From: Poteriospumella lacustris
Taxonomy: Eukaryota > Sar > Chrysophyceae > Chromulinales > Dinobryaceae
DNA length: 64,000 bases
Direction: 5' to 3'
NCBI GenBank assembly: GCA_008000375.1
Contig: SMOI01000068.1
Location: 62,001 to 126,000, forward strand
Position numbers and translations under genes: made by a program. The notes beneath the pieces were generated by a model. That model worked only from the letters and a program-made list of their open reading frames with translations. It was not told the DNA's origin and searched no databases. Positions 1-10,475 of this stretch are shown here, piece after piece. How positions within the stretch are numbered: the stretch's first letter is position 1; each line of letters opens with the position of its first letter.

Positions 1-104
1 ACTTCGTCTGAGCCGCGCCCTGCGCCCCGCGCCCTGCGCCCCAACAGCCCCGCCCCCTCCGCCGCCGTGTAACCGCCGCGCCACTCGTAACTGACCGCCG
101 CGCC

Positions 105-1898
105 TCAGACCTCCACCAGATCGTCGATGTTCTGCGCCACGAACCAGTCGCCCTCGTCGCCTTCGTCGCCGTCCGTCGCGCCGCTCGTCGCCTCGTCGCT
201 GGAGCGCGGGACGGCGACGGCGGCGACGACGGCGGCGGCGGTAGCGGTGGTCTGCGCGGCGCCGGGCGTTCGCTTGCGCCGGTCACCGTCGACGCCGCCG
301 ACGCGCTGCAGCACCGCGACGGTGCGTGCGACGGCGTCGGCCGCCGCGGCGCCGCGCTGCAGACACAAGGCGCCGAGCGCCTCGAGGGCGGCCCACCACT
401 GCGCCTCGCAGCGCGTCGCGGCGACGTACGCGACGAGGGCGCCGAAGAGCGCCATGGCGCCCGCGCTCCACAGCAGCGCGAGGTCGCCGAAGCGGCGCAC
501 GAGGGAGACGCTGAGGACGCCGCCGAGGAAGAAGCCGAGCACGAGGCTCACCATGACGTACGCCTTCCACAGCTCCTCGCGACAGTCGCCCGCCAGCAGC
601 CGGCCCAGCAGCACGCCCAGGTCCGTCAGCGTGCCCGTCAGGTGCGTCGTGCGGAAGATGTTCGCCGAGTAGCGGCTGCTCAGCGCGTTCTGCATGCCGC
701 AGGCGGCCGCGGCGAGGCTCAGGAAGTACTCGCGGTGCGCGTGCGCGACGCCCGGCGAGTAGAACGCGAAGAGACACGCCGTCGCCAGCAGCGCCGCCGC
801 CACGAGGAACAGCGCCCCGTGCGCCACGCCGCGCTGGAAGGCGCGGTGCGGCAGCCAGTAGCCGACGCAGACGCTGCCCGCGAGGAAGGCCAGCACGCAG
901 GCGCCGTACAGCGCGACGACGGGGCCGTCCTGCTCGGCCAGCGCGGTGCCCGTGCGCGTCACGGCGCCGGTCACGTGCGCGACCGTGACCTGGAAGGAGA
1001 GCAGCGTGCAGCCGTTGATGAGGCCGGCGTTCAGCGCCAGCAGCACCGCGACGAAGATCGTCACGTGGAACTCGAGCGGCGGCCGCTGGTGGAACGGCAG
1101 CGGCGGCGGCGGCGGCGCGTCCTTCGTGATTATGACGATGCTGCCGCTGTCGTCGCTGCCGACGCTGTCGCCGTCGCTGTCGCCGGTGTCGTCGCTGTCG
1201 TCGGCGGCGCCGCGTTCGACGTCGCTGCTGCCCGCGAAGCTGTCGCCGTCGCCGTCGCTGTCGTCGCCGGCCGCCGCGGCCGCTTCGCCGGCGGGTGGCG
1301 GTGTGTTGCAGCGCTCTAACGAGCTCGTCGACGGGTGCGCCGAGCGGAGGCCGCCGCGTTTGCGCCGCCGCGACGAGTGGCTGTCGACGCTGCGCACGCT
1401 GCCGACGCTGCGCACGCTGCGCGTCGAGTGGCGGCGCTCGAAGTGGGCGGCGTGCGGCCCGAGCAGGTGGACGACGTCGGCGGCGTGGAGGTGGTGGCCC
1501 GGCATCACGACGATGGTGCTGACCCCCGGCGACGGCGGCGGAGCGTCGTCCACGAGCGTCGCGTCGCCCATCAGTCCGTCGCTCCACGGCTGCTGCGCCG
1601 CCGCGGGGCCGAGGCCCATCGCGAGCGCTGGCAGATGCTGCAGCCGTGACACGGACGTGTGGATCACGTGCGACCGCGCACTTGTCGGCGGCGCGGGCGG
1701 CGGATGGGCCCGGAGGGAGGAGAAGGCCACGGTGCGATTGCTGTGCGAGTGGAGCAACGCGTCCAAGCCGTGGCCCACAGAATACGACCGCCGGCGATGG
1801 GCTGGACGGGCTGTCGCTGGTGTGCGATCTTCGTCATTTGCTGGCGAAGAGCCGTGGACCGCATCGGCGTCGTGTTTGTAGACGTCGGTCAGCTCCAT
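105..1898 (-). CDS. DUF1275 (YoaK-like) multipass membrane protein, paralogue 1
   Basis: A 597-residue single-exon protein starting at the ATG at 1898. Residues 1 to about 270 are low complexity and probably disordered (Ser/Arg and Asp/Ser stretches). The C-terminal half is a multipass membrane domain with the DUF1275/YoaK signature: an AGLINGCT segment, VAHVTGAVTRTG, then GMQNALSSRYSANIFRTTHL with TGTLTDLGVLLGRL. The same motifs occur in the same order in the next gene (2762-3934), so the two are tandem paralogues on one strand. The family is common in bacteria and its substrate is unknown. The last 80 residues are Ala/Asp-rich and probably cytosolic. Family assignment is fairly secure; function is not known. 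Confidence 0.8.
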   Translation of the reverse strand: MELTDVYKHDADAVHGSSPANDEDRTPATARPAHRRRSYSVGHGLDALLHSHSNRTVAFSSLRAHPPPAPPTSARSHVIHTSVSRLQHLPALAMGLGPAAAQQPWSDGLMGDATLVDDAPPPSPGVSTIVVMPGHHLHAADVVHLLGPHAAHFERRHSTRSVRSVGSVRSVDSHSSRRRKRGGLRSAHPSTSSLERCNTPPPAGEAAAAAGDDSDGDGDSFAGSSDVERGAADDSDDTGDSDGDSVGSDDSGSIVIITKDAPPPPPLPFHQRPPLEFHVTIFVAVLLALNAGLINGCTLLSFQVTVAHVTGAVTRTGTALAEQDGPVVALYGACVLAFLAGSVCVGYWLPHRAFQRGVAHGALFLVAAALLATACLFAFYSPGVAHAHREYFLSLAAAACGMQNALSSRYSANIFRTTHLTGTLTDLGVLLGRLLAGDCREELWKAYVMVSLVLGFFLGGVLSVSLVRRFGDLALLWSAGAMALFGALVAYVAATRCEAQWWAALEALGALCLQRGAAAADAVARTVAVLQRVGGVDGDRRKRTPGAAQTTATAAAVVAAVAVPRSSDEATSGATDGDEGDEGDWFVAQNIDDLVEV

Positions 1899-2761
<863 letters not shown>

Positions 2762-3934
2762 CTAGAGCCGGTCGTCGAGGGCGTCGTCGGCCTGCGACGC
2801 CAGCGGCCGCTGCGATGACGTCGCCTTGGTCTTGTGGGCGCTGCGGAAGAGCGCGGTGGCCGAGGCCTTGTGGCGCGCGGGTTTGTTGCCGCGCGGCCGC
2901 GCGAGCTGCGTCTTAACGCGCGTCTCGATGTCGGCGTAGCGCCGCTCGTTGATCTCGTAGAAGCCGACGAAGGCGCGCCACACGGAGATGTGGAACTCGC
3001 CGGCGACGATGATCGAGTAGGCCAGGCCCAGGAGGAAGAAGACGATGGCGTTGAGGATGAGGCTGTAGCGTCCCATGAGGTAGTACGCCGGCACGCTCAT
3101 CACGCCGCCGAAGAAGAAGCCGACGAACATCGGCACGAGCACGTGCAGCTTCCAGCGCTCGCGGTCGTCGCCCACCGACAAGCGGCCGAGGATCAGGCCG
3201 ATGTCGGTGGCCGTGCCGGTCATGTGCGTCGTGCGCAGGATGTTGCCGCTGTACTTCGTCGTCATCGAGTTCTGCAGGCCGCTGGCCATCGCCGCGAAGT
3301 AGAAGTACGCGTTCGTGTCGGGCGCGAGGAAGGCCACGAGACAGGCGAAGAGGAGCAGCGCCGCGCCGATGAGGAAGAGCGGGCCGTACTCGAGGCCCAG
3401 GTGGAAGGACGAGTGCGGCATGAAGCGGCCCGTGATGAGGCTGCCGAAGATGAACGACAGGACGATGGCCGTGAACACGCAGAACTCCTCCATGTTGCCC
3501 TCGCCCAGCGCCAGTCCCGCGCGGCTCGTGGAGCCAGTCACGTGCGTGACGGACGTCTGCGCCATGTGGAAGGACACGCCGTTGATGAAGCCGGCGTTGA
3601 TCGACAGAAACACCGCGCCGAAGACGATCGCGAAGAACTCCACTTTGTTGCGCTCGTTCAGAGGCGGTGGTGGCGGCTTCGCGACGGCGGGTGGTGTTGA
3701 CGAGGCGACTTTCTCGGTGGCCTGCGCTTGCAGCGTCGCCCCGGGCCGTTGGGAGTTCTGGCGGCTCGATCGGGGCCGCTCAATGTCTCCGCTGCCACCT
3801 TCACCGTCGCTGCCCTCATTGTCACTGTCGTTGAAAGGGTCGGCGATGATGGGCCGCGATGGATACGAATCGGTCTCCACAAGAACGTAGTCGCGCTGGT
3901 GGTTGCGCCGCGGAATCAAATCGTCCGAAATCAT
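2762..3934 (-). CDS. DUF1275 (YoaK-like) multipass membrane protein, paralogue 2
   Basis: About 390 residues from the ATG at 3934; the frame is open further upstream to 3991 without another ATG. An acidic Ser/Gly-rich N-terminal region of about 100 residues is followed by six to seven hydrophobic segments. Family motifs are INAGFINGVSF, VTHVTGSTSRAG, GLQNSMTTKYSGNILRTTHM and TGTATDIGLILGRL, closely matching the neighbour at 105-1898. The tail is basic (Lys/Arg) and presumably cytosolic. The hydrophobic core is less Ala-rich than in paralogue 1, so this copy may be closer to the ancestral form. DUF1275 proteins are predicted transporters or permeases of unknown substrate. An extra 5' exon cannot be excluded. 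Confidence 0.8.
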   Translation of the reverse strand: MISDDLIPRRNHQRDYVLVETDSYPSRPIIADPFNDSDNEGSDGEGGSGDIERPRSSRQNSQRPGATLQAQATEKVASSTPPAVAKPPPPPLNERNKVEFFAIVFGAVFLSINAGFINGVSFHMAQTSVTHVTGSTSRAGLALGEGNMEEFCVFTAIVLSFIFGSLITGRFMPHSSFHLGLEYGPLFLIGAALLLFACLVAFLAPDTNAYFYFAAMASGLQNSMTTKYSGNILRTTHMTGTATDIGLILGRLSVGDDRERWKLHVLVPMFVGFFFGGVMSVPAYYLMGRYSLILNAIVFFLLGLAYSIIVAGEFHISVWRAFVGFYEINERRYADIETRVKTQLARPRGNKPARHKASATALFRSAHKTKATSSQRPLASQADDALDDRL

Positions 3935-4149
3935 TTCCGATGAGTCGCTTAGCAGCGGCCAGATGGACTGATAAATGTCAGAGTACAGCACGCGACAGGA
4001 CGCTCCTGTCGATCAGGCACACGTATGTATCTGTATGGCACAGGTCCTGGATATTCGGCGCGGGCGGCGTGTTCCTTGTTCCGTCGGAATCGGCCGCGTC
4101 GACGTCGAATTCTGGCACAGCTGTCGTCGTCGTCGTGACACATGTTCCG

Positions 4150-4221
4150 ACCCAAACACCCAAACACCCAAACGCCCAAAGGTACAGATACACAGGTACA
4201 CAGATACACAGATACACAGAT
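4150..4221. repeat. short tandem repeats: CCCAAACA-type, then ACAGATAC-type
   Basis: Around 4150-4177 a 7-8 nt CCCAAAC-type unit is repeated about four times with small variants. From about 4184 to 4221 an 8-nt unit ACAGATAC is repeated about five times with one variant (ACAGGTAC). Both lie 5' of the DUF1275 gene at 2762-3934. Confidence 0.85.
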
Positions 4222-4619
4222 AGCCTGGGAGGATCAGGATCGGTGCGGCGGAAGGGTCGTTGGCGCGAGCGAAAAACCAATCGACCAACTACCAATCTAC
4301 CACAGTCCATAGGCGAAAACACACCAGCTGCGTATGGGAGACTCCGATCCGCACGCTGTGACTGCTATCGCTACATCGCCGTTGCCGTTGCGACTCATCA
4401 GATCAGGTGCCTAGGCGGAGCCAACAAGTACCCGGTACCGTGTGGGGGACGGGCAGATTGGGCTTCACCCTGCTGTGTCTCTCCCGGTCGTTCTCTTTTC
4501 ATTGACTTGTTGCACGTTACATGGAAAATGGGATACACACTAAAACATGTAGACTAACAGCACAACAACATAGCAGAATCAGAGTACATGAAGATTGAAA
4601 CAGCCTTTGCCTGCGAATG

Positions 4620-4849
4620 TTAACCTTGAAAAGGCCCAATGCGAATGTTGCTGAAGGTGACAGGACCCGGTCCACCACCAACAACTGCACAGAAAGAGCC
4701 ACACGATAAGTGGTTGTTCATGCAATGTACTGCCCAATGAGGCAGCATCAACCGGTTCAACACCAGTGAGTGCTCCTCAAAATTCATGTGGTGATAAGCG
4801 ACTGCGGAGAACTCGCCATCGGCAAAGCAAACGCGGAAGTGGGGCGCCA
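4620..4849 (-). pseudogene. possible exon or gene remnant with a jelly-roll-like C-terminus
   Basis: On the minus strand a good 3' splice site (pyrimidine-rich, TTTTCGTTGCAG) ends at 4850, and a strong donor GTAAGT starts at 4944, defining a possible 95-nt intron. Downstream of it a 76-codon frame ends in GPVTFSNIRIGPFQG, which recalls the last beta strand of LamG/3-keto-disaccharide-hydrolase or galectin-like jelly rolls. The upstream exon in the matching frame has a TAA four codons before the donor, so no complete protein can be assembled. It could be a decayed gene, a non-coding spliced transcript, or chance. Confidence 0.25.
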
Positions 4850-5411
4850 CTGCAACGAAAATGCGAGATATCCTTCAGTACAGAGGCGAAACAAACGTTC
4901 ATAAGTGGACGACCAATTCGGATAATTGACCACCGCTAACTTACCACGCTTTTAGATTGGCGGCAGATGCCGCAGGGGTGTCCCCCACGTGCAAGCCCTC
5001 AGGCAGATGCGCATTCCCATACATCGCTGCATGCACATCCTCATCTGAGGCCAACGTAAACAGGAGCCGGGATCAGTGTCAGCTTCATGCATGTGCATAC
5101 AAACACAACACTTTTGTGCAGCCAGCACGCAGAGCAACCCCTGTGTAAAGGCGTGTACACAGAGTTCTTGTGGATGAAAGCCGTTCATTGCGCTTCCTTC
5201 TTGCCGCATCTCATGTGGGGGGGGGGCTAACTGCCAGCCACAAGGGGGAGCGGCAGGGACGGTGGGTGCAATGAAGCAGTGGTAGAGCGAACAGGCGCGT
5301 TAGGTTACAAGCAGATACCGCGGAGGGGGCACGTAGGGGATACGTAGGGGATACGTCGAGGCAGACCTGGGGTCTGTGTGTTTCAGGGCAGTGCACTGGG
5401 CGCGCGGCGGC

Positions 5412-8400
5412 TCAGGCGTCGGCGCGCAGCTCAGTCGTGTTGGCCAGCACGAAGCGCTCGGTGGCGGTGGGGTGCACGGCGGTGGCCGGCCGCCAGGCGG
5501 GCCGCGGCGACGACGGCGACCACTTCGTCGCCGGCTTCAGCGGTCGCTTGCCCACCGCGTCGCCGGCGCCAGCGCCGTCACTGCTGCCGTCGCGGTGGGG
5601 CAGCAGCATCCAGCGGAAGTCCAGCGACATGCGGAACTGGCTCGTGTAGTTGCGCGTGGAGCCGTGCATCAGCCGCGCGTCGAAGACGACGACGTCGCCG
5701 GCGCGGAAGCCGCGCGGCGGAAAGTGCCAGTTGAGCTGGCGCGTGTCCTTCGTGTACGACTGCGGCACCTGGTAGCTGCGCTGGTAGCGGTGGAAGAAGC
5801 GGATGCGCTGGTGCGAGTGCGGCAGCAGCACCAGCGTGCCCTGCGACAGCGGCAGCGCGCGCTCGAGCGGCACCCAGCAGGTGGCCAGCGTGGGCCGCGG
5901 CAGGCAGTCGGGGCAGTGCCAGTCGTCGGCCGGCAGCTGGTGCCGCGCCAGGCCGTGCACGTTCGGGTGCGACGCCGCCATCTTCGCCGCGCCGGCCTCC
6001 TCGGCGGCCTGCAGGTAGTGGTGCGTGATGTGGCCCTCGCGCACGGCCGCCAGCGGCAGGCAGTCCACGTGGAAGCAGCGGTGGCAGTCGTCGCAGCGCA
6101 GAAACAGCTGCGGCGGGGCGGGCGGCGTCGGCGGCGCGACGCTGGCGGCGGCCGTCGATTGCGACGCCGCCGTCGACTCGGAGCGCGCGCTGTGTCGCGT
6201 GTTGTACGTCGCGGGGGCGCGGGCCTCGTCGCCGCTGCTGTCGCCGCCGCTGCTCGAGCTCAGATACAGCAGCGTCGCGGCGGGCGGCGGGCGGCTCGGC
6301 GGCTTTGGCGCCGGCGGTGCGGCCGTGCGGGCGGCCGCGACGAGCTGCGCGTGGAGCGCGGCGCTCCTGGCGCAGCTGTGGCTGCGGCACAGCTGGCACA
6401 CGGGCCCCGCGTCGTCGCCGCCGCCCGGCGCGCGCCGCGCGTCGCCGCCGAGCAGCCGGCCGCTGGCGCCGTCGACGCAGAGGAGACAGGAGCCGCCGGG
6501 CAGCTTCGGATTGGCCGCGTACATCTCCGTGTGCTCGAGGAAGAAGATGCCGTCCGCGTGCTCCGGCGTGCACTCCATCGGCGCCTTGACGCGCAGCCAC
6601 GTGAACTGCGGGTGGAACAGCCGCGCCGAGTGCCGCACGGGCCCCAGCCGCGGCGGCGGCGACGCCAACGGCGGCGCGGCGGCTGCGTCGCAGTCGGCGT
6701 CGCGGAGCGTGGCCAGCGTCTGGTGGTAGAGGTCCTCGTCGCAGAGCGTCTTGCCCACCGCGAGGAAGCGCAGCATGCGCCGCACCTGCGCGTTCTGCAC
6801 GACGCGGTTCACCGAGGCGCTGCGGCGCACCGAGCGCCACTCGCGCGGGTCGTCGGCGTCGTCGTCCGCGTCTACGTCGCTGGCCGCGGCGCTGGCGGCG
6901 CTCGCGCGGCCGCCGCTGCGCGTGTCGCCGCGGGCGCCGCCTTCGTCGCTGTCGCTGTCGAGCGCCAGCGTGGCGGCGTAGCGCGCGCTGCCGGTGATGA
7001 CGCCGCTGTCGTCGACGTGGACGATGAGGCCCTGGCGGTGCAGCACCGTGTGGCCGTAGCGCTCCTCCTCCGCGTCGTCGTCGTCTTCGCTGATCAGCGA
7101 CGCGTCCGCGCGCAGCTCCGCGTCGCTGTCGTCGCTGTGGCCCGCGGCGCCCGTCGCGTCGTCGGCGTTGGCGGCGTCGTCTTCGTCGCTGCTGGCGTCG
7201 AGCTGCAGTGTCGTCGCTAGCCGCGTCGCGAGCTTCTTCGCCGCGGCGCCGGGCGCGTCGCCGCCGAGCGGCCGCTTCTTCGTCGCCGCGTCGCCGTCGT
7301 CGCGCGCGGGCCGCGCCGCGTCGAGCGTCGGCAGCGGCGCCTTCGCGTTGGCGAGGAACTGCTGCGCGCGGAGGATGCGGATGATGCGGCGCCGCGCGGC
7401 GAGCACGTAGCCCGGCGGCAGCAGGCGGCGGATGACCAGGTAGCCCTGTTCCTGGAAGCGGCGGTACAGCGCCGCGGCGTTGCGCTGGCGGAAGTAGAGC
7501 GCCGTCGAGTCGCACAGCGGCTCGAGGCGGTGGCCTTTGCCGTAGACGGTGCCCTGCTTCGTCACGGCGATGCCGCCGATGTCGCGCGGGTACACGTCGA
7601 CCGGCGGCCGCGCACTCGACGGCGCCTGGCGCTGCGCCGGGGAAGGGAAGCGCAGCAGCTGGCCGCGGTACGTGTCCCAGAACGCCGCGTCGTCGTCGCT
7701 GTCGTCGCCGGCGTCGTCGGCGGGCGGCGTGTGAGGCCGCGAGGTGTCGTTGGGGCGCCGCTCGGTCGCGAAAGGCGGCGGAGTCGACTTCGCCGAGCGC
7801 CAGCGCGACGACGCGGACCGCGTCGGTTTCGCGTCCGCAGCGGTCGCCGTCGACACCGGCGACGCCGCCTTCGCGTCGCTCGTCAGCGCTGAGAACAGCT
7901 CGGCAACTGCCGCTCCGGACTCGCGCTTGCAGACTGTCGCGGCTGCGGTGGAGGTAGACGCGTCGGGATGCGGTGCCGCGCTGTTTGCGCCGCCCGCGGC
8001 GAGCGCCTTCGGCGGCGTCGAGAGCACCGCTTTGACGGCGAAGTCGACCGTCGCCATCTCGTCCAGCGCCGACGAGGGCTTCACTGGTCGCGTCCTGCGG
8101 GGTTTCGCCTGCGACGGAGAGGGCGGGTCGTAGTAGAACTCGTCGGCGTCGAGCGCACCCGCCGCCTTCGTCGCCGTCGTCGCCTTCGCCGCCGCCTTCG
8201 GAGCGGCTTTCTTCGGCTCCGCTTTGACCTTGGGCACCGGGGCGCTGGAGGACGAAGAGGACGAGGAGGCCTTGGCCTTCGAGGACTTCGCTGTCGCCGC
8301 CGTTGTCGCAATGGGCTTGGGCCGCGGCTCGAGCGCGATGGGCTTGGGCCGCGGCTCGAGGTCCAGCGTCAGCTTCTTCGAGACCTTCGGCGGCTCGGCG

Positions 8401-8762
8401 GCCTTTGCCACCACTGTCAGTGTCACTACGCGCTTAGGTTCCACTGGAATCGTCTCCGCGACAGAAGTCGGTTCTTGAGGCATCTTGGGCGGCTTCGGCG
8501 GCAAACTCTTGAAGTTGAGGGCGCCGTCCTCGTCCTCGTCGCTGCTCTCGATGAGGATCGCGTTGTTGTACACGACAGGGGGCGGCATCAGATGCTCCTT
8601 CGGGTACATAGGCTCGTCTGTGACCTCCAAGCAGTGTTCGTACTGGTCTCCGTGCTGCAGAAGCCACTTCAGCAGGGGAGCATTGTTGATCGTCTCAATC
8701 ACCAACTCGCGATTCCCGTTCGGGGTGACGTCCATCCTCCAGGTGACAGCATCACCGTTCAT
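5412..8762 (-). CDS. phytanoyl-CoA dioxygenase-like protein with an embedded PHD-type zinc finger
   Basis: A 1,116-residue single-exon protein from the ATG at 8762. Residues 1 to about 420 are low complexity (Lys/Ala/Ser/Pro), suiting a nuclear linker. The dioxygenase fold begins near residue 430 (FQEQGYLVIRRLLPPGYV). Near residue 730 lies the HxD iron motif (PEHADGIFFLEH). A PHD-type C4HC3 pattern then interrupts the fold: CQLC near 786, CDDCHRCFHVDC near 885 and WHCPDC near 945, with about 75 low-complexity residues between the first two cysteine pairs. The fold resumes with CWVPLE, GTLVLLPHSH, and the distal His/2-oxoglutarate region GDVVVFDARLMHG then FRMSLDFRW near 1018-1040. The iron-binding HxD...H set is therefore intact. 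PhyH enzymes are Fe(II)/2-oxoglutarate hydroxylases and PHD fingers read histone tails, so a chromatin-directed hydroxylase or demethylase is inferred, not shown. Confidence 0.75.
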   Translation of the reverse strand: MNGDAVTWRMDVTPNGNRELVIETINNAPLLKWLLQHGDQYEHCLEVTDEPMYPKEHLMPPPVVYNNAILIESSDEDEDGALNFKSLPPKPPKMPQEPTSVAETIPVEPKRVVTLTVVAKAAEPPKVSKKLTLDLEPRPKPIALEPRPKPIATTAATAKSSKAKASSSSSSSSAPVPKVKAEPKKAAPKAAAKATTATKAAGALDADEFYYDPPSPSQAKPRRTRPVKPSSALDEMATVDFAVKAVLSTPPKALAAGGANSAAPHPDASTSTAAATVCKRESGAAVAELFSALTSDAKAASPVSTATAADAKPTRSASSRWRSAKSTPPPFATERRPNDTSRPHTPPADDAGDDSDDDAAFWDTYRGQLLRFPSPAQRQAPSSARPPVDVYPRDIGGIAVTKQGTVYGKGHRLEPLCDSTALYFRQRNAAALYRRFQEQGYLVIRRLLPPGYVLAARRRIIRILRAQQFLANAKAPLPTLDAARPARDDGDAATKKRPLGGDAPGAAAKKLATRLATTLQLDASSDEDDAANADDATGAAGHSDDSDAELRADASLISEDDDDAEEERYGHTVLHRQGLIVHVDDSGVITGSARYAATLALDSDSDEGGARGDTRSGGRASAASAAASDVDADDDADDPREWRSVRRSASVNRVVQNAQVRRMLRFLAVGKTLCDEDLYHQTLATLRDADCDAAAAPPLASPPPRLGPVRHSARLFHPQFTWLRVKAPMECTPEHADGIFFLEHTEMYAANPKLPGGSCLLCVDGASGRLLGGDARRAPGGGDDAGPVCQLCRSHSCARSAALHAQLVAAARTAAPPAPKPPSRPPPAATLLYLSSSSGGDSSGDEARAPATYNTRHSARSESTAASQSTAAASVAPPTPPAPPQLFLRCDDCHRCFHVDCLPLAAVREGHITHHYLQAAEEAGAAKMAASHPNVHGLARHQLPADDWHCPDCLPRPTLATCWVPLERALPLSQGTLVLLPHSHQRIRFFHRYQRSYQVPQSYTKDTRQLNWHFPPRGFRAGDVVVFDARLMHGSTRNYTSQFRMSLDFRWMLLPHRDGSSDGAGAGDAVGKRPLKPATKWSPSSPRPAWRPATAVHPTATERFVLANTTELRADA

Positions 8763-9302
8763 TTCTTCGCCGCGAAACTCTCACGCTCGGTTATGGGCGC
8801 AGAGTCGTGCTTGGCATCTGCAGGTCTTCGTCGCTCGGTCGCCGAGGTCAAATGAAATCGCCTGCGCCGACGAGGACGGAGCTGTCGCCATTTCTGTCGC
8901 CATTCCTGTCGCCATTTTTGTCGCCAGCGACACTTCTGTCCACAAAGAAACCCAAATACCCAAACCATCGTACCCAGACCTGGTCTTCACTGTACCGGCA
9001 GGTGGAATGATAGTCATTCCACTTACCGGTACAGTGGGAGTCGGACCGCAGAGCCTTTGGTTCTCCGGTACTGTGGTCTACAATCGCGCAGTGTCCGTTC
9101 TCTCCCCAGGTATCGCTGCACACACCCAACCAGCCACGAAGGGCTTCATCACTGACACAAGTTACGGAGTCGATCGAGCCATATTACAAGACTCTGCAAG
9201 TACATCGAAAGAGAAACGGAGGTTGAACACGCACGCACCAAACACACACCAACGAATGGAATAACTTCAACAGCTCCGGAGAGCGGGCACTGCGCGACAC
9301 GG
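8763..9302. other. intergenic region 5' of the PHD-dioxygenase gene
   Basis: No gene seen. It contains a run of imperfect CTGTCGCCATT-type 12-nt repeats near 8880-8930, an ACCCAAATACCCAAAC motif near 8949, and the hairpin at 8988-9036. It is the presumed promoter of the minus-strand gene ending at 8762 and the 3' flank of the PLAC8 gene. Confidence 0.6.
8988..9036. repeat. near-perfect inverted repeat, 23-nt arms with a 3-nt loop
   Basis: The left arm at 8988-9010 begins CACTGTACCGG and ends GTGGAATGA. The loop TAG is at 9011-9013. The right arm at 9014-9036 is its reverse complement apart from two positions that would still pair as G-U in one transcript orientation. It lies about 225 nt upstream of the PHD-dioxygenase start. 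It could be a transcript hairpin, a dyad protein-binding site, or the trace of a small mobile element. Confidence 0.85.
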
Positions 9303-10475
9303 CTACGCCTTCTCGTACGGCGGGTCATCCGCTAAGGTGCCGACCGACACTGCAGCGGCGACGGGTGCAGGGCCTACCTCCACTTCTTGCGAAGAAGCGT
9401 AGCTGTCAGGGGCGTTCGTCGACGAAAGGACGGAAACGCCGATGGAATTCAGGGTGAGCATGACGGGGTTGTGCAGGAACATGGGCTGCTGCGCTGGCGG
9501 CTGCCCCGCTGGGACGAAGGGGTTCTGCGCGGGATACGCCACCGACGGGGTCGCCGCGGTCGGCTGAGATGTGGCCACGGGCTGGTACGAGGGAAGCGGG
9601 CTGCTCAGCTGCGCGAGCGGATTGGACGTCACCGCCATCGACAGGTACGGCCCCGTGTAACCGCGCTGGCCGACCTCTTTCCACATGGACATCGCGTCGC
9701 ACACGAAATATGGCCACGCGCACAGGCAGGAGAGGCCGGGCACACCCGCAAGGATACACATGCAGATCGGCAAGCAGCAGTCGTCGCCCACGTCGGTGCC
9801 CTGCAGGTGCCACTGGTAGCGCAGGATGTTGCGCATGATGCAGTAGTTGGAGCAGCAGCACGAGAAGACGCACGGCATCTTCAGCGCCGTCTCCGAAATG
9901 AGCGCCATGGAGCAGCACGAGCAGCAGCAGGCGGTCAGACAGTGCAGACACCAGTCGGGGTCACTCTCCTTGCTGGAGGCGAAGGCGATGTTGTTGTGCA
10001 TGGGCCCGATGTACGGGTGCGGCGCGCCGCGGCGCTTCACCGTCTGCAGCGCTTGGTTGATAGTGCACACGTAGCATACGCTGCCGAGAAAACAGTCTTC
10101 ACACGGGGAGCCGGGAATGTGGTATGCCGATCGCACCAGCCACCGCAGCAGCGACGGGTTCATCAGTGTGCAGTTGACGCAGGCGTCCGACCGGTCCAAT
10201 CGATACCGGGTCGACGCCATGGCACAACACGGACAGCAGCAACTGCACATTGAAACACGACATCAGTCCTGTTCGCTGGCCAATAGAGAGCTCAAAGGGG
10301 CGGCTTACCTGTACAGAAAGTCCCACGAGTTGCCGCACTCGCAGAGACCGGTGGCGAACGTTCCACCGTAGACACCTGTCCTTTGGTCTTCCCCCACAGA
10401 GGAAGCCTCTGGAAGCTGTGATATATCTCCATTGAATGGGGCCACTGAAGCCACTTGTCGGTTGCTTCGAAACAT
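9303..10475 (-). CDS. PLAC8-family cysteine-rich membrane protein (copy A)
   Basis: Two exons: 10475-10309 and 10242-9303, separated by a 66-nt intron (10308-10243, donor GTAAGC, phase 2), giving about 368 residues. The ATG at 10514 is an in-frame alternative start. The junction reads FLYS then CCCPCCAMASTR, matching the other three PLAC8 genes. The PLAC8 core contains NPSLLRWLVRSAYHIPGSPC, a CYVCTINQ version of the usual CPCCTxNQ motif, and further Cys clusters (CLTACCCSCCS, CCCSNYC). The C-terminal third is Pro/Gln/Ala-rich. PLAC8 proteins act at membranes in cell-size control and metal tolerance in other eukaryotes; the role here is unknown. This is the most divergent of the four copies. 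Confidence 0.8.

Larger units (their letters stand above)
3935..5411. other. long intergenic region, 1.48 kb, with no confirmed gene
   Basis: This spacer is AT-richer than its neighbours. It contains the short tandem repeats at 4150-4221, a possible splice-bounded exon remnant at 4620-4849, and a G-run near 5217-5227. Short ORFs on both strands overlap each other, show no family motif and have no strong start context. I see no other gene. Confidence 0.5.

Noticed and set aside
5376-7220. 614-codon plus-strand ORF opposite the PHD-dioxygenase
   Set aside because: Arg/Val/Ala-rich shadow without motifs; the minus strand encodes cysteines and iron ligands in the right order.
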